This document shows, piece by piece, positions 51,595-60,195 of a stretch of DNA of 64,000 nucleotides; positions within the stretch are counted from its first letter, which is position 1, and each line of letters opens with the position of its first letter. The translations under genes and the position numbers were made by a program. This stretch comes from Prochlorococcus sp. AG-409-G20 (lineage in GTDB: Bacteria > Cyanobacteriota > Cyanobacteriia > PCC-6307 > Cyanobiaceae). The stretch lies in NCBI GenBank assembly GCA_003215775.1, contig QCJW01000006.1, forward strand, positions 1 to 64,000, read 5' to 3'. The notes below the pieces were generated by a model. That model was not told where the DNA came from. It was given only the letters and a program-made list of their open reading frames with translations, and made no database searches.

Positions 51595-53415
51595 ATGGGT
51601 GAGCTAGGTGCTGTTCTGCACAACCTACAGGCGCTCATTACCCTGGCTGTTTTGTTACTGGCCATATTGCTTTTTATTAGTGGCATTTTGGCACCGGAAC
51701 TGACTGGACTTCTCAGCGTCGCTTTGCTTATTGGAACAGGAGTTTTGACACCTCAAAAGGCTTTAGCAGGTTTTGGTAGCCCTGCCTTAATAACTTTAAT
51801 GGGATTATTTGCAGTATCTGCTGGGTTGTTTAGGAGCGGAGCATTAGATCGTTTGCGTGAATTAATAGCTTCAGAACGTATTAGAACTCCTAGACGCTTA
51901 ATTGCATTATTAGGGTTTGTAGTTGGTCCTATTTCTGGTGTAGTTCCTAATACTCCAGTAGTCGCCTCTTTGCTCCCTGTCATAGAAGCTTGGTGCATTA
52001 AAAGACGACTGTCTCCATCACGAGTTCTTCTCCCTTTGTCTTTTGCGACTGTTCTTGGTGGAACTTTGACTCTTTTGGGGAGTTCAGTGAACTTGCTTGT
52101 CAGTGATATTAGTGAGCAACTTGGATATGGATCTTTAGAGCTATTTAGTTTCACGATGATTGGATTGCCTATTTGGCTTTTAGGTACTGCTTATTTAGTA
52201 TTAGCACCTCAAAATCTTTTGCCTGACAGAGGGAGAGATAGAAATGAACTAGTGGGAAATATAGAGAGAGTTGGTTATTTCACCGAAGTCACTATTCCCT
52301 CGGACTCTGAATTAGTAGGGCAGTCTCTTCATAACAGCAGATTGCAACGTCGTTTCGATGTAGATGTTTTGGAGTTACATCGAGGTAAAGAAAGATTTCT
52401 GCCTCCTCTTGCGGATCGAAAGATTGAGCCTGGAGATAGATTGCTGCTACGAGTAACACGTGCAGACTTATTGAGGTTGCAGCAGGAACATACTATTCAA
52501 CTTGCTCAACAGCCTTCTTTTGATAGTCGTAAATCCTATTTATCAACAAATGATGAAGCCCAAAAAACTGTAGAGGTTCTTTTGCCAGCTGGGTCAACTT
52601 TGGCTGGCGCAAGTTTGCGGGAATTACGTTTTCGTCAAAGGCATAATTCAACCGTACTTGCTTTGCGCAGAGGTCAGCAAACTGTTCAGGAACGACTTGG
52701 CCAGGCGGTTTTGCGAGAAGGAGATGTTTTGTTACTGAAAGCCCCAATTGATTCAATTAGAGGTTTGCAAGCTAGTAATGATTTATTGGTTCTTGATCAG
52801 TTGGAGAATGATTTGCCAACGATTAGAAGTAAACCCATCGCAATAGCTATAGCAATAGCGATGTTGATAATCCCAACCGTCTCTCCTTTGCCTTTAGTTG
52901 CAGCAGTACTATTTGCGGTTATTGCAATGGTTTTGGGAGGATGTCTGCGGCCAGGCGAAGTTCAACGTTCAATTCGACTTGATGTAATTCTTTTGCTTGG
53001 TTCCCTGTCAAGTTTCAGTGTAGCTATGCAAACTACAGGTCTAGCAGACGCTTTGGCTAAAACTCTTCAATATTGGTTAGATGGATTGCCAACTTATTCC
53101 GCTTTATTGATCATTTTTCTTGCTACAACAATTCTTACCCAGTTTATTAGTAATGCAGCATCAGTCGCTCTTTTAGCTCCAGTTGCTGTTGAACTAGCTC
53201 CCTCGATGGCTCTACCTCCAACTGCGCTTTTGATTACAGTTTTATTTGGAGCAAGTCAGTCGTTTCTGACCCCAATGGGCTACCAAACTAATTTGATGGT
53301 TTTTGGTCCAGGTAGATATCGCTTTTTTGATGTTACAAGATATGGGGCTGGTTTAACTATTCTTATGACTTTCATGATCCCAGGGTTAATTATTTGGCAG
53401 TTTGGAGGAATGTAG
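51595..53415 (+). CDS. SLC13/DASS-family transporter with RCK_C domains
   Basis: A 606-aa permease with about ten membrane segments in two halves (residues 10-205 and 420-606). The centre has two cytosolic RCK_C/TrkA-C domains (VTIPSDSELVGQSLHNSRL... near 225-300, and VLLPAGSTLAGASLREL... near 325-395). SLC13-like proteins of this form carry sulfate or dicarboxylates with sodium. The location near cysH suggests sulfate, by inference. The start is ATG 51595. ktrB-ktrA follow on the same strand. Confidence 0.87.
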   Translation: MGELGAVLHNLQALITLAVLLLAILLFISGILAPELTGLLSVALLIGTGVLTPQKALAGFGSPALITLMGLFAVSAGLFRSGALDRLRELIASERIRTPRRLIALLGFVVGPISGVVPNTPVVASLLPVIEAWCIKRRLSPSRVLLPLSFATVLGGTLTLLGSSVNLLVSDISEQLGYGSLELFSFTMIGLPIWLLGTAYLVLAPQNLLPDRGRDRNELVGNIERVGYFTEVTIPSDSELVGQSLHNSRLQRRFDVDVLELHRGKERFLPPLADRKIEPGDRLLLRVTRADLLRLQQEHTIQLAQQPSFDSRKSYLSTNDEAQKTVEVLLPAGSTLAGASLRELRFRQRHNSTVLALRRGQQTVQERLGQAVLREGDVLLLKAPIDSIRGLQASNDLLVLDQLENDLPTIRSKPIAIAIAIAMLIIPTVSPLPLVAAVLFAVIAMVLGGCLRPGEVQRSIRLDVILLLGSLSSFSVAMQTTGLADALAKTLQYWLDGLPTYSALLIIFLATTILTQFISNAASVALLAPVAVELAPSMALPPTALLITVLFGASQSFLTPMGYQTNLMVFGPGRYRFFDVTRYGAGLTILMTFMIPGLIIWQFGGM

Positions 53416-53483
53416 ACAAAATGAACAGAAATTATGCAACTATGAATTTATTTTGATAATGCTTTTGTTTTGTAAATTCTTGA

Positions 53484-54902
53484 TTGGTGTATAACTCTGT
53501 GCCTTCTTCTAACTCATTTAAGCTTCGACCAGATCGTTATCGAAGACTAACAGTACCGCAATTTACAGTTGTCACTGGCCTTTTGGTGATTTTGACCGGT
53601 ACATTTGCTTTATCATTACCTATTTGTTCAACTACTAAAGTTGGTTTATGGGAAGCTTTCTTTACCGCCACATCTGCTGTAACTGTTACAGGGCTGACTG
53701 TAATTGATGTAGGCGATGATTTAACAATTGTCGGTCAGATTGTATTAGCGACCATGCTGCTTGTCGGTGGCTTAGGACTTATGGCAATTACAACTTTCCT
53801 CCAAGGATTTGTTGTCAGTGGAACTGAATTGAGGTGCCGCCTTGATCGAGGTAAGACTCTAGATGAATTTGGTGTAGGGGGCGTAGGAAGGACTTTTAGA
53901 GGGATTGCCTTGACCGCCACTGTTGTGATTTTGATAGGTGCATTAATACTTTATTGCTTTGGTTTTGTGGATATTTCAAATAACGGAGAAAGAATATGGG
54001 CCTCTATTTTTCATAGCATTTCTGCATATAATAATGCTGGTTTTGGTCTTTGGTCCAATAGTCTTGAGTCATATAAAACAAATTGGGTGGTGAATTTAGT
54101 GGTGATACTATTGATTATTCTTGGTGGCCTAGGATGGCGAGTCACCAGTGATCTATGGACTAATCGTTATAACTTAAATAGAAGAACATTAAGTCTTCAT
54201 ACTCGTTTAGTTTTAAGAACTTCTTTTGCTCTAGTGCTTATTGGTTCCATTGGACTTTTAATTACCGAATCAGTTTCAAATGCAGGCTTCTTCGATTCGA
54301 TGAGTTGGAATGAAAGGCTTTTAAGCTCTCTCTTTGAATCCGTTAGCGCAAGAACAGCAGGTTTTACAAGTATCCCATTGTCTGTTGAAAAAGTTTCTGA
54401 TTCTGGTTTGTTATTACTAATGACTTTGATGTTTATAGGCGCTAGTCCTGGTGGCACTGGTGGTGGAATCAAGACAACAACTTTGGCAGCTTTAATGGCT
54501 GCGACACGCTCTACCTTGAGAGGGCAAGATGAAGTTATTATTCGGCAACGTCAGATTTCTGATAAGGTTGTTTTGAAAGCGGTTGGTATAACGGTTGGTT
54601 CTCTTCTGTTTGTATTGATAATGGCATTATTGATTAGTATGAACACTAATTTCGTTGGGGAGCAGCCTTTTTCTTTTTTAGCAATGCTTTTTACATGTGT
54701 TTCTGCATTTGCTACTGTTGGTTTTGATGTGGGAGTTACTCAACAGTTGGGTCATTTTGGCCAATTAATTTTGGTTGTAGGAATGTTTGTTGGTCGATTA
54801 GGTATTCTTTTGTTATTAAGTGCTATTTGGGATGCTTTGAATAGAGGTATCCTTCACAATCAAAATCGAGTTGGTTACCCCAAAGAAGATTTGTATGTTT
54901 GA
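53484..54902 (+). CDS. ktrB: Potassium-uptake channel subunit KtrB/TrkH
   Basis: A 472-aa K+ (or Na+-driven K+) transport subunit. Four pore repeats are recognisable by their filter loops: SAVTVTGLTVID, YNNAGFGLWSN, SARTAGFTS and FATVGFDVG, with AGPGGTGGGIKTTT-like SPGGTGGGIKTTTLAAL in the third linker. About eight to ten membrane spans are present. The start is TTG 53484 or GTG 53487. It works with the next gene, ktrA, 28 bp downstream. Confidence 0.92.
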   Translation: MVYNSVPSSNSFKLRPDRYRRLTVPQFTVVTGLLVILTGTFALSLPICSTTKVGLWEAFFTATSAVTVTGLTVIDVGDDLTIVGQIVLATMLLVGGLGLMAITTFLQGFVVSGTELRCRLDRGKTLDEFGVGGVGRTFRGIALTATVVILIGALILYCFGFVDISNNGERIWASIFHSISAYNNAGFGLWSNSLESYKTNWVVNLVVILLIILGGLGWRVTSDLWTNRYNLNRRTLSLHTRLVLRTSFALVLIGSIGLLITESVSNAGFFDSMSWNERLLSSLFESVSARTAGFTSIPLSVEKVSDSGLLLLMTLMFIGASPGGTGGGIKTTTLAALMAATRSTLRGQDEVIIRQRQISDKVVLKAVGITVGSLLFVLIMALLISMNTNFVGEQPFSFLAMLFTCVSAFATVGFDVGVTQQLGHFGQLILVVGMFVGRLGILLLLSAIWDALNRGILHNQNRVGYPKEDLYV

Positions 54903-54930
54903 ACTAATTTTGTTGATTTGAGGCAAAGCT

Positions 54931-55635
54931 ATGAGTGAATGGTGGCGTTGGCATCCCAAGCACGAAACTGATGACTTGGGATTTGCAGTTGTAGGAATTG
55001 GCCGTTTTGGTAGTGCTGTTTGTCTTGAGTTGATTCGTAATGGTGCGCAGGTTCTTGCTGTGGACTCCTCTGAGAGGGCTATCGAAGAACTTCGACAGTT
55101 GGAGCCTGGAATTGAGGCAAGAGTTGTTGACTCCACTGATGAAGAATCTATGAGGGCTGCTGGAGTACTTGAAATGGGTACTGTTGTTGTTGGAATCAGT
55201 GAGCCAATAGAGGCAAGTATCACTACGACGTTGATTGCTAAAGATAGTGAGGGAAGTCGTGTTAGATCAGTTATTGCAAGGGCAACCAGTAACTTGCATG
55301 AGAAAATGTTGAAGAGAGTTGGTGCTGATAGGGTCGTTTTCCCTTCTCGTATGCAAGGAGAGCGATTAGGCCTCGAATTAGTAAGACCTAATTTAATTGA
55401 AAGATTGGAATTAGATGATCAGACAGGTATAGATGAGATTAAGGTTCCAGAAATATTTGTTGGGAGATCATTGCGCGATTTGAATTTAAGAAAAAATTAT
55501 GTTGTTAATGTTTTAGCGGCTGGTCCAACAAAGGGTTTAACAGTTAATCCTCCGGCAACTTATGTACTGCAACAGGATCATGTTCTTGTTGTAATGGGTC
55601 TAATGGAAGATCTGCAGAAGTTGCCTCAAAATTAA
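54931..55635 (+). CDS. ktrA: KtrA/TrkA potassium-uptake regulatory subunit
   Basis: A 234-aa cytosolic RCK protein. The Rossmann part starts with FAVVGIGRFGSAVCLELIRNGAQVLAVD (NAD/ATP-binding GxGxxG), then VDSTDEESMRAAGV and VFPSRMQGERLGLELV. The C-terminal TrkA-C domain follows (VPEIFVGRSLRDLNLRKNY). It gates KtrB in response to nucleotides. ATG 54931. anmK follows 6 bp downstream. Confidence 0.93.
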   Translation: MSEWWRWHPKHETDDLGFAVVGIGRFGSAVCLELIRNGAQVLAVDSSERAIEELRQLEPGIEARVVDSTDEESMRAAGVLEMGTVVVGISEPIEASITTTLIAKDSEGSRVRSVIARATSNLHEKMLKRVGADRVVFPSRMQGERLGLELVRPNLIERLELDDQTGIDEIKVPEIFVGRSLRDLNLRKNYVVNVLAAGPTKGLTVNPPATYVLQQDHVLVVMGLMEDLQKLPQN

Positions 55636-55641
55636 ATTTAT

Positions 55642-56781
55642 ATGCGAGTACTAGGATTAATGAGTGGGACTAGTGCAGATGGCGTTGATGCAGTATTGGC
55701 TGAGTTTAAAGGTAGATCAAATAATCCAAAATGGCAGTTGCTTAATATGACAGCTATTCCTTATCCTTCTGATTTAAGGAAGACTATTATTGATGTAGGT
55801 CAGGGATTAGAATTAAGTAGTAAGGCTTGGTTAGAATTATCTGAGTTTATAACAGAAGTTTATTTTCAAGCAATAAAGATTTGTGATCCTAACCATAAGG
55901 CAGAACTGGTTGGTTGCCATGGCCAGACTGTTTGGCATAAGCCCCCAGAGATGGGCTTGTTGGGATCTAGCTTGCAACTATTTCGAGCACCATTACTTGC
56001 ATCTTTAACTAATCGTCCAGTGATCTATGATTTTAGATCTGCTGATCTTGCTTTAGGAGGTCATGGTGCACCTTTAGTTCCTAAGACAGATGAAGCACTT
56101 CTTGGAAGAGTAAAAGGTTGGAGGGCAATTTTAAATATTGGAGGCATAGCGAATTTGACACTTATTCCTCCAAAAGCTGGACCAGATTCAGTTAAATCTC
56201 TTTTAGGATGGGATTGTGGTCCGGGTAATAGTCTTATTGATCTTGCTATGAATAAGATTAGTGATGGAACATTATTCTGTGATCAGAATGGTAATTTTGC
56301 GGCCTCAGGTTCTCCAGAGGTAACTATCATCAACAAATGGTTAAAAGAACCTTTTTTTAACAAAACTCCTCCAAAATCTACTGGAAGAGATCAATTTGGC
56401 ATTGCTGATCTTGAGTATCGATTAATAGAATGTAGTCATATGTCTCATGAAAATTGTATAGCAACAATCACAGCTTTTTCTGCTGCAGTTGTAGCCCAAG
56501 ATTTAGATCACATACATGCTTTAAGTAAAATCAGACCTATTGAACTTTTAGTAGCAGGTGGAGGAGCAAATAATTCTTTCTTATACAAAGAGCTTGGGTC
56601 AGAATGTAAGGGAATTATGGTGAAAAAGATAGAGGAATATGGTATTCCAGTCGGATCACGCGAAGCTCTTTGCTTCGCAATGCTTGCTTGGTGGCATGTA
56701 TGTCAATTCCCAGGAAATGTTACTTCTATTACAGGAGCCACTAGAGAAGCTGTTCTTGGAGTTCGTGTAAACCCTGCCTAA
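55642..56781 (+). CDS. anmK: Anhydro-N-acetylmuramic acid kinase
   Basis: A 379-aa kinase of peptidoglycan recycling, converting anhydro-MurNAc to MurNAc-6-phosphate. It shows LMSGTSADGVDAVLAEF, GCHGQTVWHKPPE, LNIGGIANLTLI, GWDCGPGNSLIDLAM and LLVAGGGANNSFL. These are the ASKHA-fold motifs. The length is normal. It is 6 bp after ktrA and probably shares its transcript. Confidence 0.95.
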   Translation: MRVLGLMSGTSADGVDAVLAEFKGRSNNPKWQLLNMTAIPYPSDLRKTIIDVGQGLELSSKAWLELSEFITEVYFQAIKICDPNHKAELVGCHGQTVWHKPPEMGLLGSSLQLFRAPLLASLTNRPVIYDFRSADLALGGHGAPLVPKTDEALLGRVKGWRAILNIGGIANLTLIPPKAGPDSVKSLLGWDCGPGNSLIDLAMNKISDGTLFCDQNGNFAASGSPEVTIINKWLKEPFFNKTPPKSTGRDQFGIADLEYRLIECSHMSHENCIATITAFSAAVVAQDLDHIHALSKIRPIELLVAGGGANNSFLYKELGSECKGIMVKKIEEYGIPVGSREALCFAMLAWWHVCQFPGNVTSITGATREAVLGVRVNPA

Positions 56782-56800
56782 AGTTTTTTATTAAGAGAAT

Positions 56801-57100
56801 TTAGGACGGCTTGTAAAAACGCAGTCTTCTTGGAGCTCCTCTTAATCTTGTTACTTCTTGTGTCTCCAATGAAGAGATAAAACCTTCTGTAGAGCTGATT
56901 GGATTGGTTGTTTGCATAGTTAAAGATTCTTGCTCATATTTTTTTACTCCTTGTTGAATAAGGACTTTGGCCATATTGCTAACTGTGCGAGATTCTTGTT
57001 CTGCTAGAGAAGTAAGCCTTTCGCAGAGTTCCTCAGGAAGCACTACTTGCACCCTAGGGGACTTGGCTTTCCCATTTTGTGAGGTTTGTCGGGTTGCCAC
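56801..57100 (-). CDS. Ribbon-helix-helix (CopG-like) small protein
   Basis: A 99-aa protein. PRVQVVLPEELCERLTSLAEQESRTVSNMAKVLIQQGV is a ribbon-helix-helix DNA-binding motif of the Arc/CopG type (residues 15-52). The C-terminal half is polar, ending in RLRGAPRRLRFYKPS. No toxin gene lies next to it, so it is an orphan regulator rather than an antitoxin. Its promoter faces the plus-strand gene at 57305. Confidence 0.75.
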   Translation of the reverse strand: MATRQTSQNGKAKSPRVQVVLPEELCERLTSLAEQESRTVSNMAKVLIQQGVKKYEQESLTMQTTNPISSTEGFISSLETQEVTRLRGAPRRLRFYKPS

Positions 57101-57304
57101 TACCCAGAGAAAGTAACGGATATCTATTAGTGTACAGTGGTGTGCAAGGATAGTATCCGTGACTATGCTGTATTCAAGATTCTCGCGTTTATTTGGGATC
57201 GCTTGCTATCCGCCAGAAGCTATCCATTCATTGCTTTTCTTGGATGTTTAATTCTTGAGTGGTTCACGATCTCTATAAAGACCAATTCAGCAAAAGGATT
57301 TTCA

Positions 57305-57664
57305 ATGACTAAACCAATCTTGCCTCGTTCAGCTGTTTCCAAGGCAAAAGGATCTAACCCTATTTCAACTCGTTCAAAGACTAATCGCCTTCGCAAAAGA
57401 AATCGTCGCAGCAAAGAGAGCAGCGATGTATTGATTTCTGCAGTTATTAGTAGTTATTTGCTTACCCATTTGCATTATGTACTTCAAAGGGCTGAATATG
57501 GGGCTGCACAAGAAGGTAGAAAATCACAAGCTGCTAATTTTGCCCAGTTACGTAAAGTCCTTTGTATGGATGCTCGCAGTATGGAAGATGCATTAGCAAC
57601 TGGAATGCGTGATTCTGATTCAGATAATTTCCATCATCAAACAATTGCTTCAAAAGCTGCTTAG
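57305..57664 (+). CDS. Conserved cyanobacterial hypothetical protein
   Basis: From ATG 57305 a 119-aa protein. The first 45 residues are strongly basic (SKAKGSNPIST..., RLRKRNRRSKES) and probably bind nucleic acid. Then a helical domain (LISAVISSYLLTHLHYVLQRAEYGAAQEGRKSQAANFAQL) follows. The frame opens at 57137, but the upstream part looks like read-through of a promoter region. No known domain. It lies 32 bp before the Nif11-like gene. Confidence 0.65.
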   Translation: MTKPILPRSAVSKAKGSNPISTRSKTNRLRKRNRRSKESSDVLISAVISSYLLTHLHYVLQRAEYGAAQEGRKSQAANFAQLRKVLCMDARSMEDALATGMRDSDSDNFHHQTIASKAA

Positions 57665-57696
57665 TTGAATAGGGTTTACATAGTCTCACTAGTTTT

Positions 57697-57927
57697 ATGA
57701 GCAGTAATGCGGCTGAGCTTTATAAGCGCATCCAAAACAATCCTGAATACACTCAGATTCTTTTTCGCCAAGCTCTACAAGACCCGCAGGGAGCTTTGAA
57801 GTCAATTTGTGATCTAGGTGCAACTTTGAATTTACCCGTGACACCTCAAGAAGTTAGGCAATATTTGTCCAGTATTGATGATGAGGAAACCAAGCAATGG
57901 CTAGTTAAAGCTAGAGGGGGTTTATAG
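57697..57927 (+). CDS. Small Nif11-like protein (76 aa)
   Basis: A 76-aa helical protein. AAELYKRIQNNPEYTQILFRQALQDPQGALKSICDLGATLNLPVTPQEV resembles the Nif11-type fold, in which short helices carry a 'A---G---t-ee' pattern. It ends in ARGGL, a double Gly, as in leader peptides, but there is no Cys-rich core after it. It is more likely a stand-alone small protein than a lanthipeptide precursor. It slightly overlaps the convergent 60-aa gene. Confidence 0.6.
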   Translation: MSSNAAELYKRIQNNPEYTQILFRQALQDPQGALKSICDLGATLNLPVTPQEVRQYLSSIDDEETKQWLVKARGGL

Positions 57928-58093
57928 GTTTTCTAGTTTGTTCTAAGGAGTCCTCCTTGTCTTGAATATGAATTTTAGGGGTGGCTCTTCGGTCATAGCC
58001 TCCTCCACCAGCCAAGCTCCAAAAAAACCAGTAGCTAGGGATTGCTAAGGCTGCAGCCAAAACTAGAGCACTAATTTGTTCTAGTCTCAGCAT
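57911..58093 (-). CDS. Small one-span membrane protein (60 aa)
   Basis: A 60-aa protein: a hydrophobic helix (ISALVLAAALAIPSYWFFWSLAGGGGYD) and a polar C-terminal tail with DRRATPKIHIQDKEDSLEQTRK. This short pattern appears in picocyanobacterial genomes, as I recall. It is antisense to the end of the Nif11-like gene by 17 bp and divergent from the ABC-F gene. Function unknown. Confidence 0.6.
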   Translation of the reverse strand: MLRLEQISALVLAAALAIPSYWFFWSLAGGGGYDRRATPKIHIQDKEDSLEQTRKPINPL

Positions 58094-58172
58094 GGCCGAA
58101 ATTCTGGAATGGGATTGGTGCGATCTGCTCTTGTTCCAATTCGGATGATATACCTATACATGTTTTTCACTA

Positions 58173-59897
58173 GTGCTTCGACTTGAGAAGGTAAGTAAGA
58201 TTTATCCTACGAGTGAAGTCTTAAGAGACGTCACCTGGGAAGTAAAACCAGGGGATCGTATTGGCTTGGTAGGTGTGAATGGTGCGGGGAAATCGACGCA
58301 GTTAAAAATAATTGCTGGGATAGAAGAAGCTACAGATGGCCAAGTAGTTACACAAGGAGAGCCACGAGTTGCTTTCTTGCAACAGGAATTTGACGTGGAT
58401 CCTCAAAGAACTGTTCGTGACGAGCTTTTTCAGGCCTTTGCTGAGGCTGCCAAGGTTTTAGCCAAGCAAGAAGTTATTCATAAGCAAATGGAGTCAGAAC
58501 GAGCATTATCTGATGAGCGCTATTTGCAAAGTCTTATTGAGGGACTGGGAAACTTACAAAGTACCTTTGAAGCACTTAATGGTTACGAATTAGAGGCTCA
58601 AGTGGATAAGATTCTCCCAAAAATAGGATTTTCTATTGAGGAAGCAGAACAACTGGTTGGCTCATTCTCAGGTGGTTGGCAAATGCGTGTTGCTCTTGGG
58701 AAGATATTACTGCAAGACCCTGATTTGCTGTTATTAGATGAACCTACTAATCATTTAGATTTGGCTACTATTGAATGGTTAGAGGGTTATTTGATTGGTC
58801 ACTCTGCAGCAATGGTTATTATTAGTCATGATAGAGCATTTTTGGATCATATTTGTACTCAAATAGTAAGTACTGAAAGAGGTATTTCAAGGAGTTATCC
58901 AGGTAATTATTCTGATTACTTAGAACAGAGAAAACAAGAAGAAGAGTCTGCAAAGGCTGCTTATGAGAGGCAGCAAAAAGAAATTTCTACACAACAAGCT
59001 TATGTCGATAGATTCCGTGCAAGTGCAACGAGAAGTACCCAAGCAAAAAGTCGTGAGAAAATGATACAGAAAATAGATTTAATAAAAGAACCAATATCCA
59101 GTATTAGTGGCCCTATTTTTCAATTTCCTCCAGCTCCAAGATCAGGAAGTCAAGTTGCATTGATAGAAGATCTAACGCATAGTTATGATGATAATATTTT
59201 ATTTCTTGGGGCACATTTAGAGGTCGAGCCAGGAAATAGAATTGCATTTTTAGGTCCCAATGGCTCAGGGAAGTCAACATTACTTCGTTTCATCATGGGT
59301 TTGGAAAAGCCTGATGAAGGTATTGTGAAATTGGGTGCTCATAATGTGAAAGCTGCTTATTTCGAACAGAATCAGGCTGAGGCATTAGATCTTGGCAAGA
59401 CAGTTATTGATCTAATGTATGAGGCTGTGCCAGACTGGTCTCAAACTAAAGTTCGTTCACTATTAGGTAGCTTTTGTCTTAGTGACGAGGCTGTTTTTAA
59501 GGAAGTCTATCAATTAAGTGGTGGCGAAAAGGCAAGACTAGCCTTAGCTTTAATGATTGTTAAACCATTTAATTTGTTGGTATTAGATGAGCCAACTAAT
59601 CATTTAGATATTCAAGCAAAGCAAATGCTAGAGGATGCAATTAGAAATTTCGAAGGTTCAGCACTCATTGTTTCACATGATCGTTATTTTATATCCAGAG
59701 TAGCTAATCGTATAGTTGAAATTCAAGATGGTGAGTTAAAACTTTATCGCGGTAATTATTCATATTACAAAGAAAAGAAAGAAGAGGAAGCTTCTCGGCT
59801 GCAAGAGCAATTGGCCTTGGCAGCGAGAGAGGCTAAAAGATTAGTGAGTAAAGAACGACAAAGAAAAAGAAAAGCCGCTAAGAAGTCAAAAAATTAG
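58173..59897 (+). CDS. ABC-F family ATPase
   Basis: A 574-aa soluble protein with two ABC domains and no membrane part. Walker A motifs are GVNGAGKSTQLK (about 35) and [13 protein letters not shown] (about 365). Signatures are GSFSGGWQMRVALG and QLSGGEKARLALA. The linker (residues 245-310) is charged and helical, and the C-terminus is a basic coiled coil (EKKEEEASRLQEQLALAAREAKRL). ABC-F proteins act on ribosomes (EttA, Uup) as translation factors. The start is GTG 58173. Confidence 0.93.
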   Translation: MLRLEKVSKIYPTSEVLRDVTWEVKPGDRIGLVGVNGAGKSTQLKIIAGIEEATDGQVVTQGEPRVAFLQQEFDVDPQRTVRDELFQAFAEAAKVLAKQEVIHKQMESERALSDERYLQSLIEGLGNLQSTFEALNGYELEAQVDKILPKIGFSIEEAEQLVGSFSGGWQMRVALGKILLQDPDLLLLDEPTNHLDLATIEWLEGYLIGHSAAMVIISHDRAFLDHICTQIVSTERGISRSYPGNYSDYLEQRKQEEESAKAAYERQQKEISTQQAYVDRFRASATRSTQAKSREKMIQKIDLIKEPISSISGPIFQFPPAPRSGSQVALIEDLTHSYDDNILFLGAHLEVEPGNRIAFLGPNGSGKSTLLRFIMGLEKPDEGIVKLGAHNVKAAYFEQNQAEALDLGKTVIDLMYEAVPDWSQTKVRSLLGSFCLSDEAVFKEVYQLSGGEKARLALALMIVKPFNLLVLDEPTNHLDIQAKQMLEDAIRNFEGSALIVSHDRYFISRVANRIVEIQDGELKLYRGNYSYYKEKKEEEASRLQEQLALAAREAKRLVSKERQRKRKAAKKSKN

Positions 59898-60012
59898 TAA
59901 CTTTATTGAGTCGTTTATAGCAAAACTTTACATATGCTTAGGCAGTAAGACTTATTTTTCTTTACCAGTCAGACTTCTCATTATAGGGTAAAGGAAATTC
60001 ATTGCAAGGGAG

Positions 60013-60174
60013 ATGAGCCTTTCTTCTGGAGAAATCGCTAGTCATCGTAATCACGGTATTGGAAATGGTTGTGATGCAGTTGAGATGTATTTTGAATGCA
60101 TTACAACATGTTCAATAGATGATGGCGAATGTATAACTCGTTGTGTACAGCAATTACGAGATGCAGAGGATTGA
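60013..60174 (+). CDS. Small Cys-rich protein (53 aa)
   Basis: ATG 60013, with AAGGGAG just upstream, to TGA 60172-60174. The peptide has five Cys: GNGCDAVEMYFECITTCSID and DGECITRCVQQL. The pattern C-x3-C then C-x3-C in two helices could bind a metal or form disulfides. A conserved cyanobacterial micro-protein is likely. It lies between the ABC-F gene and the convergent htrA gene. Confidence 0.65.
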   Translation: MSLSSGEIASHRNHGIGNGCDAVEMYFECITTCSIDDGECITRCVQQLRDAED

Positions 60175-60195
60175 TAGTTCTAAGTTCAACTTTTC

